From NCBI RefSeq assembly GCF_000373105.1, contig NZ_KB890425.1:249847-305004 (forward strand): 55,158 nt of DNA. Direction: 5' to 3'. The notes under the pieces are model-generated. The model saw only the letters and a list, made by a program, of their open reading frames with translations, had not been told where the DNA came from and did no database searches. This DNA comes from Neolewinella persica DSM 23188. GTDB taxonomy: Bacteria > Bacteroidota > Bacteroidia > Chitinophagales > Saprospiraceae. Position 1 is the first letter of the stretch, and the number at the start of each line of letters is the position of its first letter. Below, in pieces: positions 37,466 to 45,716 of the stretch. The translations under genes and the position numbers were made by a program.

Positions 37466-38080
37466 TCAGCCAATTACCAACCCCCGCAACACCTCCGCCA
37501 ACTCCCGCTGCGTACTAGCCGTCTTGTCTCGCGCATACCAGCTGTGCAGCTCCTTTTGATAAGAGTCATAGTCGGGTTTAGGCTCCGGCAGGTGTTTGTA
37601 ATCCATGGTCATTTGCTGGGCAACGGCCGGTCGCGGTCCCCATTCTCCGAGTACAGCTTTAGTGGCGGCATCAAGGAGGATCATCTTGGGGATGGAGCGG
37701 GCACCGTCCGTCAGAAATTGATCCATCAGCTCAGGGTGTTCATCCCGAAGGACGAGTTGGAGGTCCAGCTGATCGGTAGCCTGGGCCATGTGGTAAAGCA
37801 AGGGGATGATCTGTGCGGCGTCGCCGCACCAGCCCTCCGTAATGGCCAGTATGAGTACCGGCTTTTCGAATTGTCCGAGCATTTCGATCATTTCCGGAAT
37901 AAAGCGGTTACGCTTATCCAGCCGGTCCATTCGGGATTGGTTCAGCCGGGTGAATTGGACGTAAAAATCGGACTGATTGGGGCCAGTCGTCCTGTTATCC
38001 TCGAGTAAATTGGAAAGGTGGGTTCGGTATTCCGGGTAGCTGCGGGCGTCGGCGAGGGCTTGGTTGATCAGGTCTTGCAT
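37466..38080 (-). CDS. Thioredoxin-family protein with a single active-site Cys
   Basis: 204 residues from the ATG at 38080. A helical N-terminus is followed by LILAITEGWCGDAAQIIPLL, where only Cys85 remains of the usual CxxC (CGDA). IPKMILLDAATKAVLGEWGPRP is the later strand with a cis-Pro (SIPK). This matches the thioredoxin family with WCGD motifs found across Bacteroidota and Firmicutes; with one Cys it may act by thiol binding or mixed disulfides. Cytoplasmic. Confidence 0.8.
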   Translation of the reverse strand: MQDLINQALADARSYPEYRTHLSNLLEDNRTTGPNQSDFYVQFTRLNQSRMDRLDKRNRFIPEMIEMLGQFEKPVLILAITEGWCGDAAQIIPLLYHMAQATDQLDLQLVLRDEHPELMDQFLTDGARSIPKMILLDAATKAVLGEWGPRPAVAQQMTMDYKHLPEPKPDYDSYQKELHSWYARDKTASTQRELAEVLRGLVIG

Positions 38081-38389
38081 GGCGGGTAAACGGGGGGCTC
38101 GAATAAGAGTTCTGCCGCCTGACGACGTTCTAAGCAAAGCCCTGCTTTCTCTGGGGTAGGGAAGCAGGAAATTTTGTTATCTGGTAAGGATGAAGGACAG
38201 ATTAATAGGGCGCGGACGCGGGATGCCGGGTTGAGTTTAAAGAAGCAAAGTATTTGCAGGCTTCGGTAATAAAACCGTGCAACCCTTCGAAAATGCCTGC
38301 GTCTCTACTAATGGATTCGGACTAAATCAAACCGGGTTTCTGTAAGCGCAGCTCTAAGGAGCTTTCTGTAAAATTTAAAACACTAAATC
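38081..38389. other. 309-bp gap between divergent genes
   Basis: Includes GGGCGCGGACGCGGGATGC at 38208-38226, a degenerate reverse copy of the dispersed motif right half, and a short AGCTCT/AGGAGCT hairpin near 38350. Promoters for both neighbours should lie here, but no exact TAnnTTTG box was found. No gene. Confidence 0.4.
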
Positions 38390-39148
38390 ATGAGACTACT
38401 TACTCTTTTCTCCCTTCTCCTCTTCACCTTCGCCCTTACCGCTCAGGACCGCATCTCCGGTTCTGATCTGATTGCCAGGTTGGATAAAGGAGAAAACATC
38501 GCCCTTACCGACGTTACCATTACGGGTGATCTTGACTTCACAAAACTGGCCGATCGCAAAGAAGAAAGCGGCAGTAACTGGGGCAAGCGAAAATCCATCC
38601 GGACCTACGTGCGGAACATGATTTCCTTCGACAACTGCACCTTCAACGGTAAGGTCATCGGCTACTACAGCCCGGAAGGCAACTGGAACAGAAACAAAGA
38701 GCCAATGGTGAATACTGACTTTGATGAGAAGGTCACCTTTGTTAATTGTACGTTCAAGGAAGCCGTACTCTTCAAGTATTCCAATTTCGATGAAATGGTG
38801 AGCTTTTACAATTCAGCGTTTGAGGAGAAGGTAAACTTCAAATACACGAAATTCGAAGAAGCCATTAACTTCTCCAAAGCAAAATTTGGCGGATTTGCCA
38901 ATTTCAAATACACGAATTTCGATGAAGGCCCTGATTTCTCCAGCGCCGACTTCGATGAAGATGCTGACTTCAAATACACCAAGTTTCCCCGGGGCTCGAA
39001 CCTGGCCAACGCTACCTTTAATGACAGTGCGAATTTCAAGTACACCGAATTCCACGAAGACACGGACCTGACGGGTACAAACTTCGGCCGGGATACCGAC
39101 TTCAAATACACAAGGAAGGGAAACCGAAGCTTCCGGCCTGGGAAGTAA
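38390..39148 (+). CDS. Secreted pentapeptide-like protein with exact 22-residue repeats
   Basis: 252 residues with signal peptide MRLLTLFSLLLFTFALTAQ. From base 38771 to 39112 the words TTCAAATACAC or TTCAAGTA recur exactly every 66 bp (38771, 38837, 38903, 38969, 39035, 39101). At protein level each 22-residue unit reads like FKYTKFEEAINFSKAKFGGFAN, with Phe spaced 5, 6, 5, 6. Relaxed pentapeptide-repeat beta-helices look like this. Secreted or periplasmic; function unknown. It could cap or mimic an extended surface. Confidence 0.8.
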   Translation: MRLLTLFSLLLFTFALTAQDRISGSDLIARLDKGENIALTDVTITGDLDFTKLADRKEESGSNWGKRKSIRTYVRNMISFDNCTFNGKVIGYYSPEGNWNRNKEPMVNTDFDEKVTFVNCTFKEAVLFKYSNFDEMVSFYNSAFEEKVNFKYTKFEEAINFSKAKFGGFANFKYTNFDEGPDFSSADFDEDADFKYTKFPRGSNLANATFNDSANFKYTEFHEDTDLTGTNFGRDTDFKYTRKGNRSFRPGK

Positions 39149-39196
39149 GAATAGTTAGAAGTGGGTAGTAAGTAATGCCAGACTACGGACTACTTA

Positions 39197-39583
39197 CTAC
39201 CCACTAATAAACCCCCGGTCAAAAGCCCGAATTTCCTTCCGCCCGGCTTGATAGTCTGCTGCTAACACTGCCATCCCAGCGTCGAGGTCCAACGCTCCGC
39301 AGCTGAAAACATCCACCGCGGCGTAGCCATGTTCCGGCCAGGTGTGGACGGTCAGGTGACTTTCCGCAATGATGACCACACCGCTGACGCCATGCGGGTT
39401 GAAGGCGTGGAAATGTGCTCCGATCACGGTTGCGCCCATGGCCGCAGCAGCGGCCAGTAATATCCGTTCTGAATCTGCTGGTTGAGCGAGCAACGCTTCG
39501 GGGCAGCCGTAAAGATCCAGGTGGACATGGCGGCCCAGTATACGCAGGTTGTCGGGGAGTTTGAAGGAAGGGGCTTTGGCCAT
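39197..39583 (-). CDS. speH: S-adenosylmethionine decarboxylase proenzyme
   Basis: 128 residues, bacterial class 1b length. The self-cleavage site is IIAESHLTVHTWPEHGYAAVD; cleavage before Ser75 gives the pyruvoyl group. His80 and Cys95 (FSCG) are the usual processing and proton-donor residues. The product, decarboxylated SAM, is the aminopropyl donor for spermidine. The ATG overlaps the stop of the spermidine synthase gene by one base (TGATG), so the pair is co-translated. Confidence 0.95.
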   Translation of the reverse strand: MAKAPSFKLPDNLRILGRHVHLDLYGCPEALLAQPADSERILLAAAAAMGATVIGAHFHAFNPHGVSGVVIIAESHLTVHTWPEHGYAAVDVFSCGALDLDAGMAVLAADYQAGRKEIRAFDRGFISG

Positions 39584-41202
39584 CAGGAGGTTTTTTCACG
39601 TTGCCAGTCGGACCATTCGTCGAGGAAATAATCCAGCAATACCGGCCGGTCAAGCCGGTTTGGCAGTAGGTTGATGTCGGTAGGTTGACGCAAGTCGGGG
39701 GGAAAGTAAAACATGTCGGGCAGGGCTTCAGGTTCAAGGAACCTGCGGGGTACATCGGTTCTTAGCCCAGGCTTGTGTCCGGTGCCGCCGGCCATGATGA
39801 AGCCCCAGACCCCAAAACTGGGCACCAATACTTTATAAGGCCGTATATGGTTGAAACCAGTGGCCGCCAGCGTTTCCCGAATGCACCAGAAGGTATTCCG
39901 GGTATGAAACGGACTGGTTGCCTGGGTGGCAAATACCCCGTTTACCGCCAGCCTGGCTTTTACCATTCCGAAGAACCAGGTGCTGTAAAGACGGGCCACG
40001 CTTTCACTGCTGGGGTCCGGTAAGTCGGCGATGATCAGGTCGTATTGGTTGGTGTCGTTACGGAGGAAAACGGCGGCGTCAACGGCCAATGCCTGCACCT
40101 TGCTGCTTTCCATTGCCCCTGCGTTCAGCGCCCTGATGCCCCCGTGCCGGGAAGCGAGCGCAAAGACCCGCTCGTCTAGATCTACAACCGTTAATTGCTC
40201 CAACTCCGGAAGTTTGAGCAGCTCGCGGGCCAGTAGTCCTTCACCACCTCCCAGAATAAGCGCCCGCTTTACGGCCGGCACCGAGGCGGCGGGAATAAGC
40301 GCGAGCGCCTCATGGTAGCGGTACTCGTCGCGCGAAGAAAATTGGATGACCCGGTTGAGGTAGAGGCGCAGGTCGTCCTGATTTTGCGTTAGGGTGATCT
40401 GTTGATAGGGAGAGCGCTCCTGGTAAATTACCCGGTGTGGATAGGCAGAGGCTTCCCAGTGTGCCAAAAAGGGTTTGGCCCAGGCCAGCAGCAGCCCGAA
40501 AGCCATTAATCCGAGGGCGGTATAGGCATATATCCGTCGTCGTTGCCGTCGTTCTAATTGATCCCGGAAAAACCAGCAAACCCCGAATCCGAGCAAGAGA
40601 TTTACCGCTCCAAAGAGGAGGCTGGAGCTGTACAAACCCACGAAAGGAAGGAGTAAAAAGGGGAAAAGCAGGGTGGCGGCCAGTGCGCCGATGTAGTCGA
40701 AGCCCAGAACATCGGCCAGGGCATCATTTTGCGGCGCGTACTTCTTCATGACCCGGGCCAGCAGTGGGATCTCCAGCCCCGTCAGCAGCCCGATGGCGAA
40801 TACAAGCCCCAGCATGGTGAACTGATACTGCGTATTATTTTGGTGTTGGAAAAGAAAGTACAGCAGGGGGACAGAAAGGCCTCCCAGTAACCCCAACAGC
40901 ATTTCCGTCCGAATGAACGCTTCCAGCTCCCCCTTCTCAATGTACTTGGTGAGAAAAGATCCTACACCCATCGCGAACATATAAATGCCAATGGTTAGGC
41001 TGAATTGCTTGACGCTGTCACCCAGGAAATAGCTGCTCGTGGTACTGATCAGCAACTCATAGACAATGCTGCAAAGGCCAGCCAGGAAGACCGCGGCAAT
41101 GAGGAAGGTTTTTTCGGGAAGCTTGATGATAAGGGATGATTTTTCTTCAGGGCGTGGGCGCAGGTGCAAAGTTACGGATACAGAAGCAAGGAGACCGGCC
41201 AA
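39583..41202 (-). CDS. speE: Polyamine aminopropyltransferase with N-terminal membrane domain
   Basis: Up to 539 residues. Seven or so membrane spans come first (TFLIAAVFLAGLCSIVYELLI, LTIGIYMFAMGVGSFLTKYIE, LTGLEIPLLARVMKKY), then a spermidine-synthase SAM fold (ALILGGGEGLLARELLKL, VVDLDERVFALA, DLIIADLPDPSSESVARLYS). It transfers aminopropyl from decarboxylated SAM to putrescine. No ATG starts the frame: TTG at 41202 or at 41169 must be used, the latter lying within a dispersed-motif copy. The family's usual N-terminus begins about 10-25 residues before TFLIAAVF, favouring TTG 41169. Forms an operon with speH. Confidence 0.9.
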   Translation of the reverse strand: MAGLLASVSVTLHLRPRPEEKSSLIIKLPEKTFLIAAVFLAGLCSIVYELLISTTSSYFLGDSVKQFSLTIGIYMFAMGVGSFLTKYIEKGELEAFIRTEMLLGLLGGLSVPLLYFLFQHQNNTQYQFTMLGLVFAIGLLTGLEIPLLARVMKKYAPQNDALADVLGFDYIGALAATLLFPFLLLPFVGLYSSSLLFGAVNLLLGFGVCWFFRDQLERRQRRRIYAYTALGLMAFGLLLAWAKPFLAHWEASAYPHRVIYQERSPYQQITLTQNQDDLRLYLNRVIQFSSRDEYRYHEALALIPAASVPAVKRALILGGGEGLLARELLKLPELEQLTVVDLDERVFALASRHGGIRALNAGAMESSKVQALAVDAAVFLRNDTNQYDLIIADLPDPSSESVARLYSTWFFGMVKARLAVNGVFATQATSPFHTRNTFWCIRETLAATGFNHIRPYKVLVPSFGVWGFIMAGGTGHKPGLRTDVPRRFLEPEALPDMFYFPPDLRQPTDINLLPNRLDRPVLLDYFLDEWSDWQREKTS

Positions 41203-41601
41203 CGGTCTTTAGGCGCAAATTTCGATAGGCGTAAAATTTACCGTACTTTAGGTATCAAATATTCCTCCACTTGAGCGCATGACCTCCATGCACTAATCAG
41301 GTAGTCGCCCCGGTGCTATGAATAACATTGAGTAGTTGGAAGGAGCTCCTTCTATGGTGGCTGCCTAAGGCATTACGGGATAAATAATACTGTGTTTCCT
41401 TCGACAATTGTTTGTCCGAAATAGCGCTAAGACAAGGCATTTCGGACTTGAGTGAACAGATTCGTCTTGCCTTTTTGGTGTCTAGACACCGATTTTTTGT
41501 CGCAGGTACCCTAAAATTAACTCGAATTGCTTGTGGACTAAGAAATTTAGGTCCACTTTCACATACTTTGGATTGATTCATTTAACCTTACGCATTTGCA
41601 C
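41203..41601. other. Regulatory gap upstream of the PAS-like genes
   Basis: About 400 bp. It carries a perfect palindrome GGTGTCTAGACACC (41477-41490), a perfect GAAGGAGCTCCTTC (41340-41353), an inverted repeat GTCCGAAAT / ATTTCGGAC (41414-41447), and from about 41513 a stretch that is duplicated before the second PAS-like gene. A minus ORF here (41297-41581) shows no gene features. Confidence 0.45.
41477..41490. promoter_or_regulatory. Perfect 14-bp palindrome, candidate operator
   Basis: GGTGTCTAGACACC followed by GATTTTTT, about 112 bp before the first PAS-like gene. It is not present before the second gene. It could be a regulator site or a small terminator. Confidence 0.35.
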
Positions 41602-42447
41602 ATGTCGCAACAAAATCCTGACTTCCCGGATATAAGAAAGATTAATGCTGAACTGTTTTCGAATCTGGATTCGAATGATATCAAGGACTTTGAATATCTG
41701 AAGCAGGTACAGCAGAACTGTATGGAGCAGGTAAATCCTTTTACTTGCTACGTTACGATATTATTGGGTAAGGATCCTAAGATTACCTGGCGGCACAATA
41801 CGGCAAATCATTTTGGTTTGGTGGACTTGCAGTTTGAAGACCTCATCGGCCTCGTTCATCCTTCCTGGCGGTTCCTATACGTAAACTCTGCGAAGGTGAT
41901 CTACGAGGTAGCCTATAAATACAGAAATATTTTTATGCAGAAGGGCTCAACCGCTGTCAGGCAGCTTCCCCTGCGGCATCGCTCTGGTCAGTACTACTGG
42001 TACCATCAGGTATCCGTTAAGGTTGCCGACGATGGGGACAGCCTGGCCGCTCAAATCAATTACTACCAACAGAGTACTCCTTACGAAGCACAGCTGCCTA
42101 CTATGCCTCAAATGGCTACTTCCGGAGAGGTGAATAAAGTAGGTATGAAGGAGCTCAATCGCTTAACACTGGAATTCCTGCCCGATTTTCTTGGCCAGTT
42201 CCTTTCGGACGCCCAGGTGAAATTTATGTTGCAATACCGTAAAGTGCTCTTCGAGAGTGGCGGGAAAAAACAAGTGCAGGGAGGATTGTTGAAACGGTTG
42301 GATGAAGTTGACACGCTCGATAACCTGAAGAAGCTGAAACAACGTATACGGCTAAACGTAACGGACTACTTTCAGCATCCATCCCTGGATTCAGCCTATG
42401 GACTTGGACTTTGGCTCAACTACTGTTTCCCATTAGAGAGCGACTGA
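41602..42447 (+). CDS. PAS-like protein, tandem paralogue 1
   Basis: 281 residues from the ATG at 41602 (MSQQNPDFPDI aligns with the second copy). No signal. Residues ~45-165 look like a PAS_3 fold (ILLGKDPKITWRHN, FGLVDLQFEDLIGLVHPSW, RQLPLRHRSGQYYWYHQVSV). The C-terminal ~110 residues (QVKFMLQYRKVLFE, QRIRLNVTDYFQHPSLDSAY) are helical and not recognised; no helix-turn-helix was found. About 70% identical to the neighbour by eye. Presumably cytoplasmic sensing or signalling without a known output domain. Confidence 0.7.
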   Translation: MSQQNPDFPDIRKINAELFSNLDSNDIKDFEYLKQVQQNCMEQVNPFTCYVTILLGKDPKITWRHNTANHFGLVDLQFEDLIGLVHPSWRFLYVNSAKVIYEVAYKYRNIFMQKGSTAVRQLPLRHRSGQYYWYHQVSVKVADDGDSLAAQINYYQQSTPYEAQLPTMPQMATSGEVNKVGMKELNRLTLEFLPDFLGQFLSDAQVKFMLQYRKVLFESGGKKQVQGGLLKRLDEVDTLDNLKKLKQRIRLNVTDYFQHPSLDSAYGLGLWLNYCFPLESD

Positions 42448-42656
42448 TTCAGAGCGTTTACTTGTTGTTCTCTTGTTGGGAGCATGAAACAAGGTGCTTT
42501 TGGCCGGAGAAATCTAACTAATCTTACTTTTTACTTGTTTGGTCACCTAATTATTGACGTAGACCGCTCTAAACTTAACCTGAAATGCTTGCGAGCTAAG
42601 GAAATTAGTTACACTTTGTGTGTAGATGGATTTATCCGTCCCTTATGTACGCCATT

Positions 42657-43490
42657 ATGTCTAAACAAGGCCCTGACTTCCCGGATATTAAAAAGCTCAC
42701 CGCTGTTCTGTTTAAGAACATCGATCCGAATGATATCGAGGACTTCGAGTATCTGGAGCATGTACAGCGAAACTGTACGGAACAGGTAAATCCTTTTGCT
42801 TGCTACATCACCATATTATTAAGCAAGGAACCCAGGGTGACCTGGCGACACAACACCGAAAGTCATTTTGGTCTGGTGGACTTACAGTTTGAAGACCTTA
42901 TAGGCCTCATGCATCCTTCCTGGCGGTTCATGTATTTAAATTACGGAGAGGCTTTGTACAAAGTCGCCTTTAAACACAGGGACCTTTTTATGCAGAAGGG
43001 AACCGCTGCCAGGCAGCTTCCCATGCGGCACCGCTCGGGAAAGTACTATTGGTACCACCAGGTATCCGTCAAAGTGGCCGATAATGGGGAGACCTTAGCC
43101 GCTCATCTCAACTACTACCAACAAAGTAGCCCTTACGAAGCACAGCTGCCCGCTATGCCCCAAATGACCAGTGCAGGAGATATTAGTAAGGTGTGTATGA
43201 AAGAACTCAACCGTTTAGGGCTGGAGCTTTTGCCCGAATACCTTAGCCAGTTCCTTCCGGAAACCCAGGTGAAATTTATGCTGCAATACCGTAAAATTGT
43301 TTTTGAGAATGAGGGGAAGAAACAAGTGAAAGGAGGGGTGCTGCACCTGATCGATGAAGTTGACACACTTGAAAACCTAAATAAGCTAAAACAACGCATC
43401 CGGTTGAACGTAATAGACTACTTTCAGCATCCATCGCTGGATTCTGCACATGGGTTGGCACTATGGCTCAACCTTTATTTTCCATTGTAA
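42657..43490 (+). CDS. PAS-like protein, tandem paralogue 2
   Basis: 277 residues from the ATG at 42657. Same layout as the upstream copy: MSKQGPDFPDIKK, FGLVDLQFEDLIGLMHPSW, RQLPMRHRSGKYYWYHQVSV, QVKFMLQYRKIVFE, DYFQHPSLDSAH. One residue is lost near 117. The ~85 bp before the ATG (from ~42571) also align with the region before copy 1, so the duplicated unit included the upstream control region. Conserved in both: the PAS-like core and the QHPSLDS tail; less conserved: residues 95-115. Confidence 0.7.
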   Translation: MSKQGPDFPDIKKLTAVLFKNIDPNDIEDFEYLEHVQRNCTEQVNPFACYITILLSKEPRVTWRHNTESHFGLVDLQFEDLIGLMHPSWRFMYLNYGEALYKVAFKHRDLFMQKGTAARQLPMRHRSGKYYWYHQVSVKVADNGETLAAHLNYYQQSSPYEAQLPAMPQMTSAGDISKVCMKELNRLGLELLPEYLSQFLPETQVKFMLQYRKIVFENEGKKQVKGGVLHLIDEVDTLENLNKLKQRIRLNVIDYFQHPSLDSAHGLALWLNLYFPL

Positions 43491-43500
43491 GATGCTTGAT

Positions 43501-43695
43501 TTAGGGGGTGAAAAGAGGGGTTGTCCAAAAGGGGACAAGGATTGCTTGTAGATACATATTTTCATCTTTTACCTTTGTATCTGAAACAAGGCTTAATTCT
43601 TCCACAGTTATAGTGTAGCGAGTTAGTTCTTCGATAAGATTTGTACTGTTCATGTTGATTCCTACCTGTTCAGGTGTGTTTTTTTTGTCTCTCAT
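43501..43695 (-). CDS. Possible small protein, 64 residues
   Basis: From the ATG at 43695: MRDKKNTPEQVGINMNSTNL, an acidic helical middle (EELTRYTITVEELSL) and an end VPFWTTPLFTP. It has no Cys and no signal. Its stop is 11 bp after the stop of the second PAS-like gene, converging. The frame stays open upstream to 43863, but that part is less gene-like. An inner ATG (43650) would give a 49-residue peptide. Could be a secreted or modified peptide precursor or chance; low confidence. Confidence 0.3.
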   Translation of the reverse strand: MRDKKNTPEQVGINMNSTNLIEELTRYTITVEELSLVSDTKVKDENMYLQAILVPFWTTPLFTP

Positions 43696-43950
43696 AAATA
43701 TTGTGTTGTTCAATTTGTGTCTCTTAAGAACTGCGACTTTGATTGTTTTTTTGAATAATTGGAGTCTCACCAAAGAGAAATATTCTGGCGTACTTCGGGT
43801 AAGATATCCGGGGTACGCTTTTTTTTGACCGGTTGTCTTCTGCACAGACCATTGGTTATGCAAGCATGCGGGTAAAGTAGTGAGGTGGTTAGGACAAATT
43901 GTTCATCCTCGTATTCCTTCGTATCTTCACCTTACAAATCCTATCTAGAA

Positions 43951-44454
43951 ATGCTATGTAAGCACCTGATTTTTCCTGCCCTCTTTTCCGTTGGGCTTGG
44001 CTTCTTCCTATTTGGCTGTGGTTTGGGCGATGAAACCATCCAGGTTCCCACCGAAGGCCTGATCACTACCGTTACTGAAGTGAGCCCTGATGACTACAAG
44101 ATCGCTTCTGAAGAATCTGTAGACTTGGTGGAAGATAGCCGCATCATTGTGGAGAAAATGTCTGGAGCTAGAGACACCTTTACCCTTGAACAAGCGAAAC
44201 TCATTACGCAGGTTTCTTCTGACACCAGCGCCGTTAGCCGTCCCTTCCACCGTGCAGGAATGGGCTATTTTGGCTTTCTGATGTTGGGCCGTATGGGTGG
44301 ACATTCTGTGAACTCCGGTGCATACGTTAATAACGGGGCCTACAATAAAGCCAGCAACACTGCCGGTTCCCGACTCACCAATTCGGCCCGTTCTACCACC
44401 CGCTCCCGCTCTGGATTTGGCGGTGGCAAAAGCACGCGCTCCTTTGGTGGATAA
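43951..44454 (+). CDS. YgiB/UPF0323-like lipoprotein with Gly/Ser/Arg-rich tail
   Basis: 167 residues from the ATG at 43951; lipobox LFGC (Cys23). The mature part has QVPTEGLITTVTEVSPDDYKI and FTLEQAKLITQVSSDTS, then a low-complexity tail (NNGAYNKASNT, SRSGFGGGKSTRSFGG). E. coli YgiB (DUF1190) and the epsilonproteobacterial UPF0323 lipoproteins share such a tail and likewise precede a glutathionylspermidine-synthase-like gene. Here the stop overlaps the GTG start of that gene by 8 bp. Function unknown. Confidence 0.7.
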   Translation: MLCKHLIFPALFSVGLGFFLFGCGLGDETIQVPTEGLITTVTEVSPDDYKIASEESVDLVEDSRIIVEKMSGARDTFTLEQAKLITQVSSDTSAVSRPFHRAGMGYFGFLMLGRMGGHSVNSGAYVNNGAYNKASNTAGSRLTNSARSTTRSRSGFGGGKSTRSFGG

Positions 44455-45649
44455 CAGAATAACCGACGCGCCACGGTTGAAAGACCGTTGGTTTAGTAAG
44501 CAGGGCCTCAGTTTTTACGCTGAAGGCGAGAATGAAGATTACCTGGCCGACGAAATACTGAGCCTCCATTCCACTGAGGCAACTGCCGCGATGCGTGCAG
44601 GAGATGAAGCCTGGGACGTTTTGCGGGCCTGTGCGCGTAAAAGCGCCTACATCGAAGACCGCCTGCTTGGGCTGGGAATTCCCGATTTTGCCGTCCCGCT
44701 CATCAAATGGTCAGTAGAAAATGAATGGGATAATTTCCTCGTTGGACGTTTCGACTTTGCCGGAGGGCTTGACGATCTTCCCCTGAAGCTGATCGAGTTC
44801 AACGCCGACACCGCCAGCTTACTGCCTGAAACTACCGTCCTTCAGCCGGAGATCATCAGTAAAGCCGGCCTGAAGCCAGCTCCGAACGGTTTACTCGCGG
44901 CCCTGGAAGCCAACGCCCGCCGCCTCGGCGGCGGCCGAAAAGACACCGCCATTGCCGCCGCCCACCTGGGAAGTGCTGACGACCGGCACAACACCGACGT
45001 GCTGGCGCACGTCGCAACCGCCGCGAAATGGGGAAGGGTGGACACCATAATGCTGCCCGACCTGGAGATCAATCCCGACGAAGGAGTCTTTCATGAAGCA
45101 AAACCTGATCGCTGGATTCATTACGGAACGATGATCAAGTTCTTTCCCTGGGATTTTGCAGCCCTCGAAGAACCCGACCTCTGGGAATACCTGGCAGAGT
45201 TGATCATGGCCAGGAAACTAAGGGTTTTTAATCCCGCATGGACCATGCTCCTGCAATCCAAGGCACTACTGGCCTATGCCTGGCAAGACAACCCTGGCCA
45301 TCCGCTGCTCTTGCCCACAGCTTTTGACCCCGCTGACTTGCCCCGACCTTTGGATGGTTACGTCCGCAAGCCTATTTTTGGCCGGATGGGCGAAAACATA
45401 GAAATGGTGATGAACGGCCGAACCGTCGTTGCCCAAACCAAAGGCGACTACGGCAAAGGGCCGGTTATCTATCAGGAAAGGGCTCAGTTTGCCACCGACC
45501 GGGACAAACACCTGTACCAACTCAGCACCTACCAGGCTCCACAAGCCTGTGCGCTCTGTTGCCGCCGGCAGGATGACCTGATCATCGACGATGACGGGGA
45601 ATTTGTATCGTTGGCACTACTTAAAGAAAAAGTCGGGCTTAGGTTTTAA
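44447..45649 (+). CDS. Glutathionylspermidine synthase-like ATP-grasp protein (YgiC-like)
   Basis: 400 residues from the GTG at 44447, inside the end of the lipoprotein gene; the frame is open up to 44318 but only mirrors that gene. RFDFAGGLDDLPLKLIEFNADTAS LLPETTV (split here) is the core signature, followed by FFPWDFAALEEPDLWEYL, LLQSKALLAYAWQ, VRKPIFGRMGENIEMV and a C-terminal DDDGEFVSLALL. YgiC/GspS C-terminal synthetase family; these ligate a polyamine or amine to a peptide-like acid, but YgiC activity is not established. speH-speE are 5 kb upstream on the other strand. Confidence 0.85.
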   Translation: MDNRITDAPRLKDRWFSKQGLSFYAEGENEDYLADEILSLHSTEATAAMRAGDEAWDVLRACARKSAYIEDRLLGLGIPDFAVPLIKWSVENEWDNFLVGRFDFAGGLDDLPLKLIEFNADTASLLPETTVLQPEIISKAGLKPAPNGLLAALEANARRLGGGRKDTAIAAAHLGSADDRHNTDVLAHVATAAKWGRVDTIMLPDLEINPDEGVFHEAKPDRWIHYGTMIKFFPWDFAALEEPDLWEYLAELIMARKLRVFNPAWTMLLQSKALLAYAWQDNPGHPLLLPTAFDPADLPRPLDGYVRKPIFGRMGENIEMVMNGRTVVAQTKGDYGKGPVIYQERAQFATDRDKHLYQLSTYQAPQACALCCRRQDDLIIDDDGEFVSLALLKEKVGLRF

Positions 45650-45716
45650 GCCTTTTGTATGGAGCGGAGGCCTTCCTCCCAATCTGATTGAATATTATTG
45701 CCAAACAAAGCAACTC

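Noticed and set aside
41297..41581. Minus-strand frame of 94 codons upstream of the PAS-like genes
   Set aside because: Covers palindromes and the duplicated control region, with no signal, motif or homology-like pattern.
44318..44446. Upstream extension of the YgiC-like gene
   Set aside because: Lies in another frame of the lipoprotein gene; the Pro/Ala-rich translation is a frame shadow.
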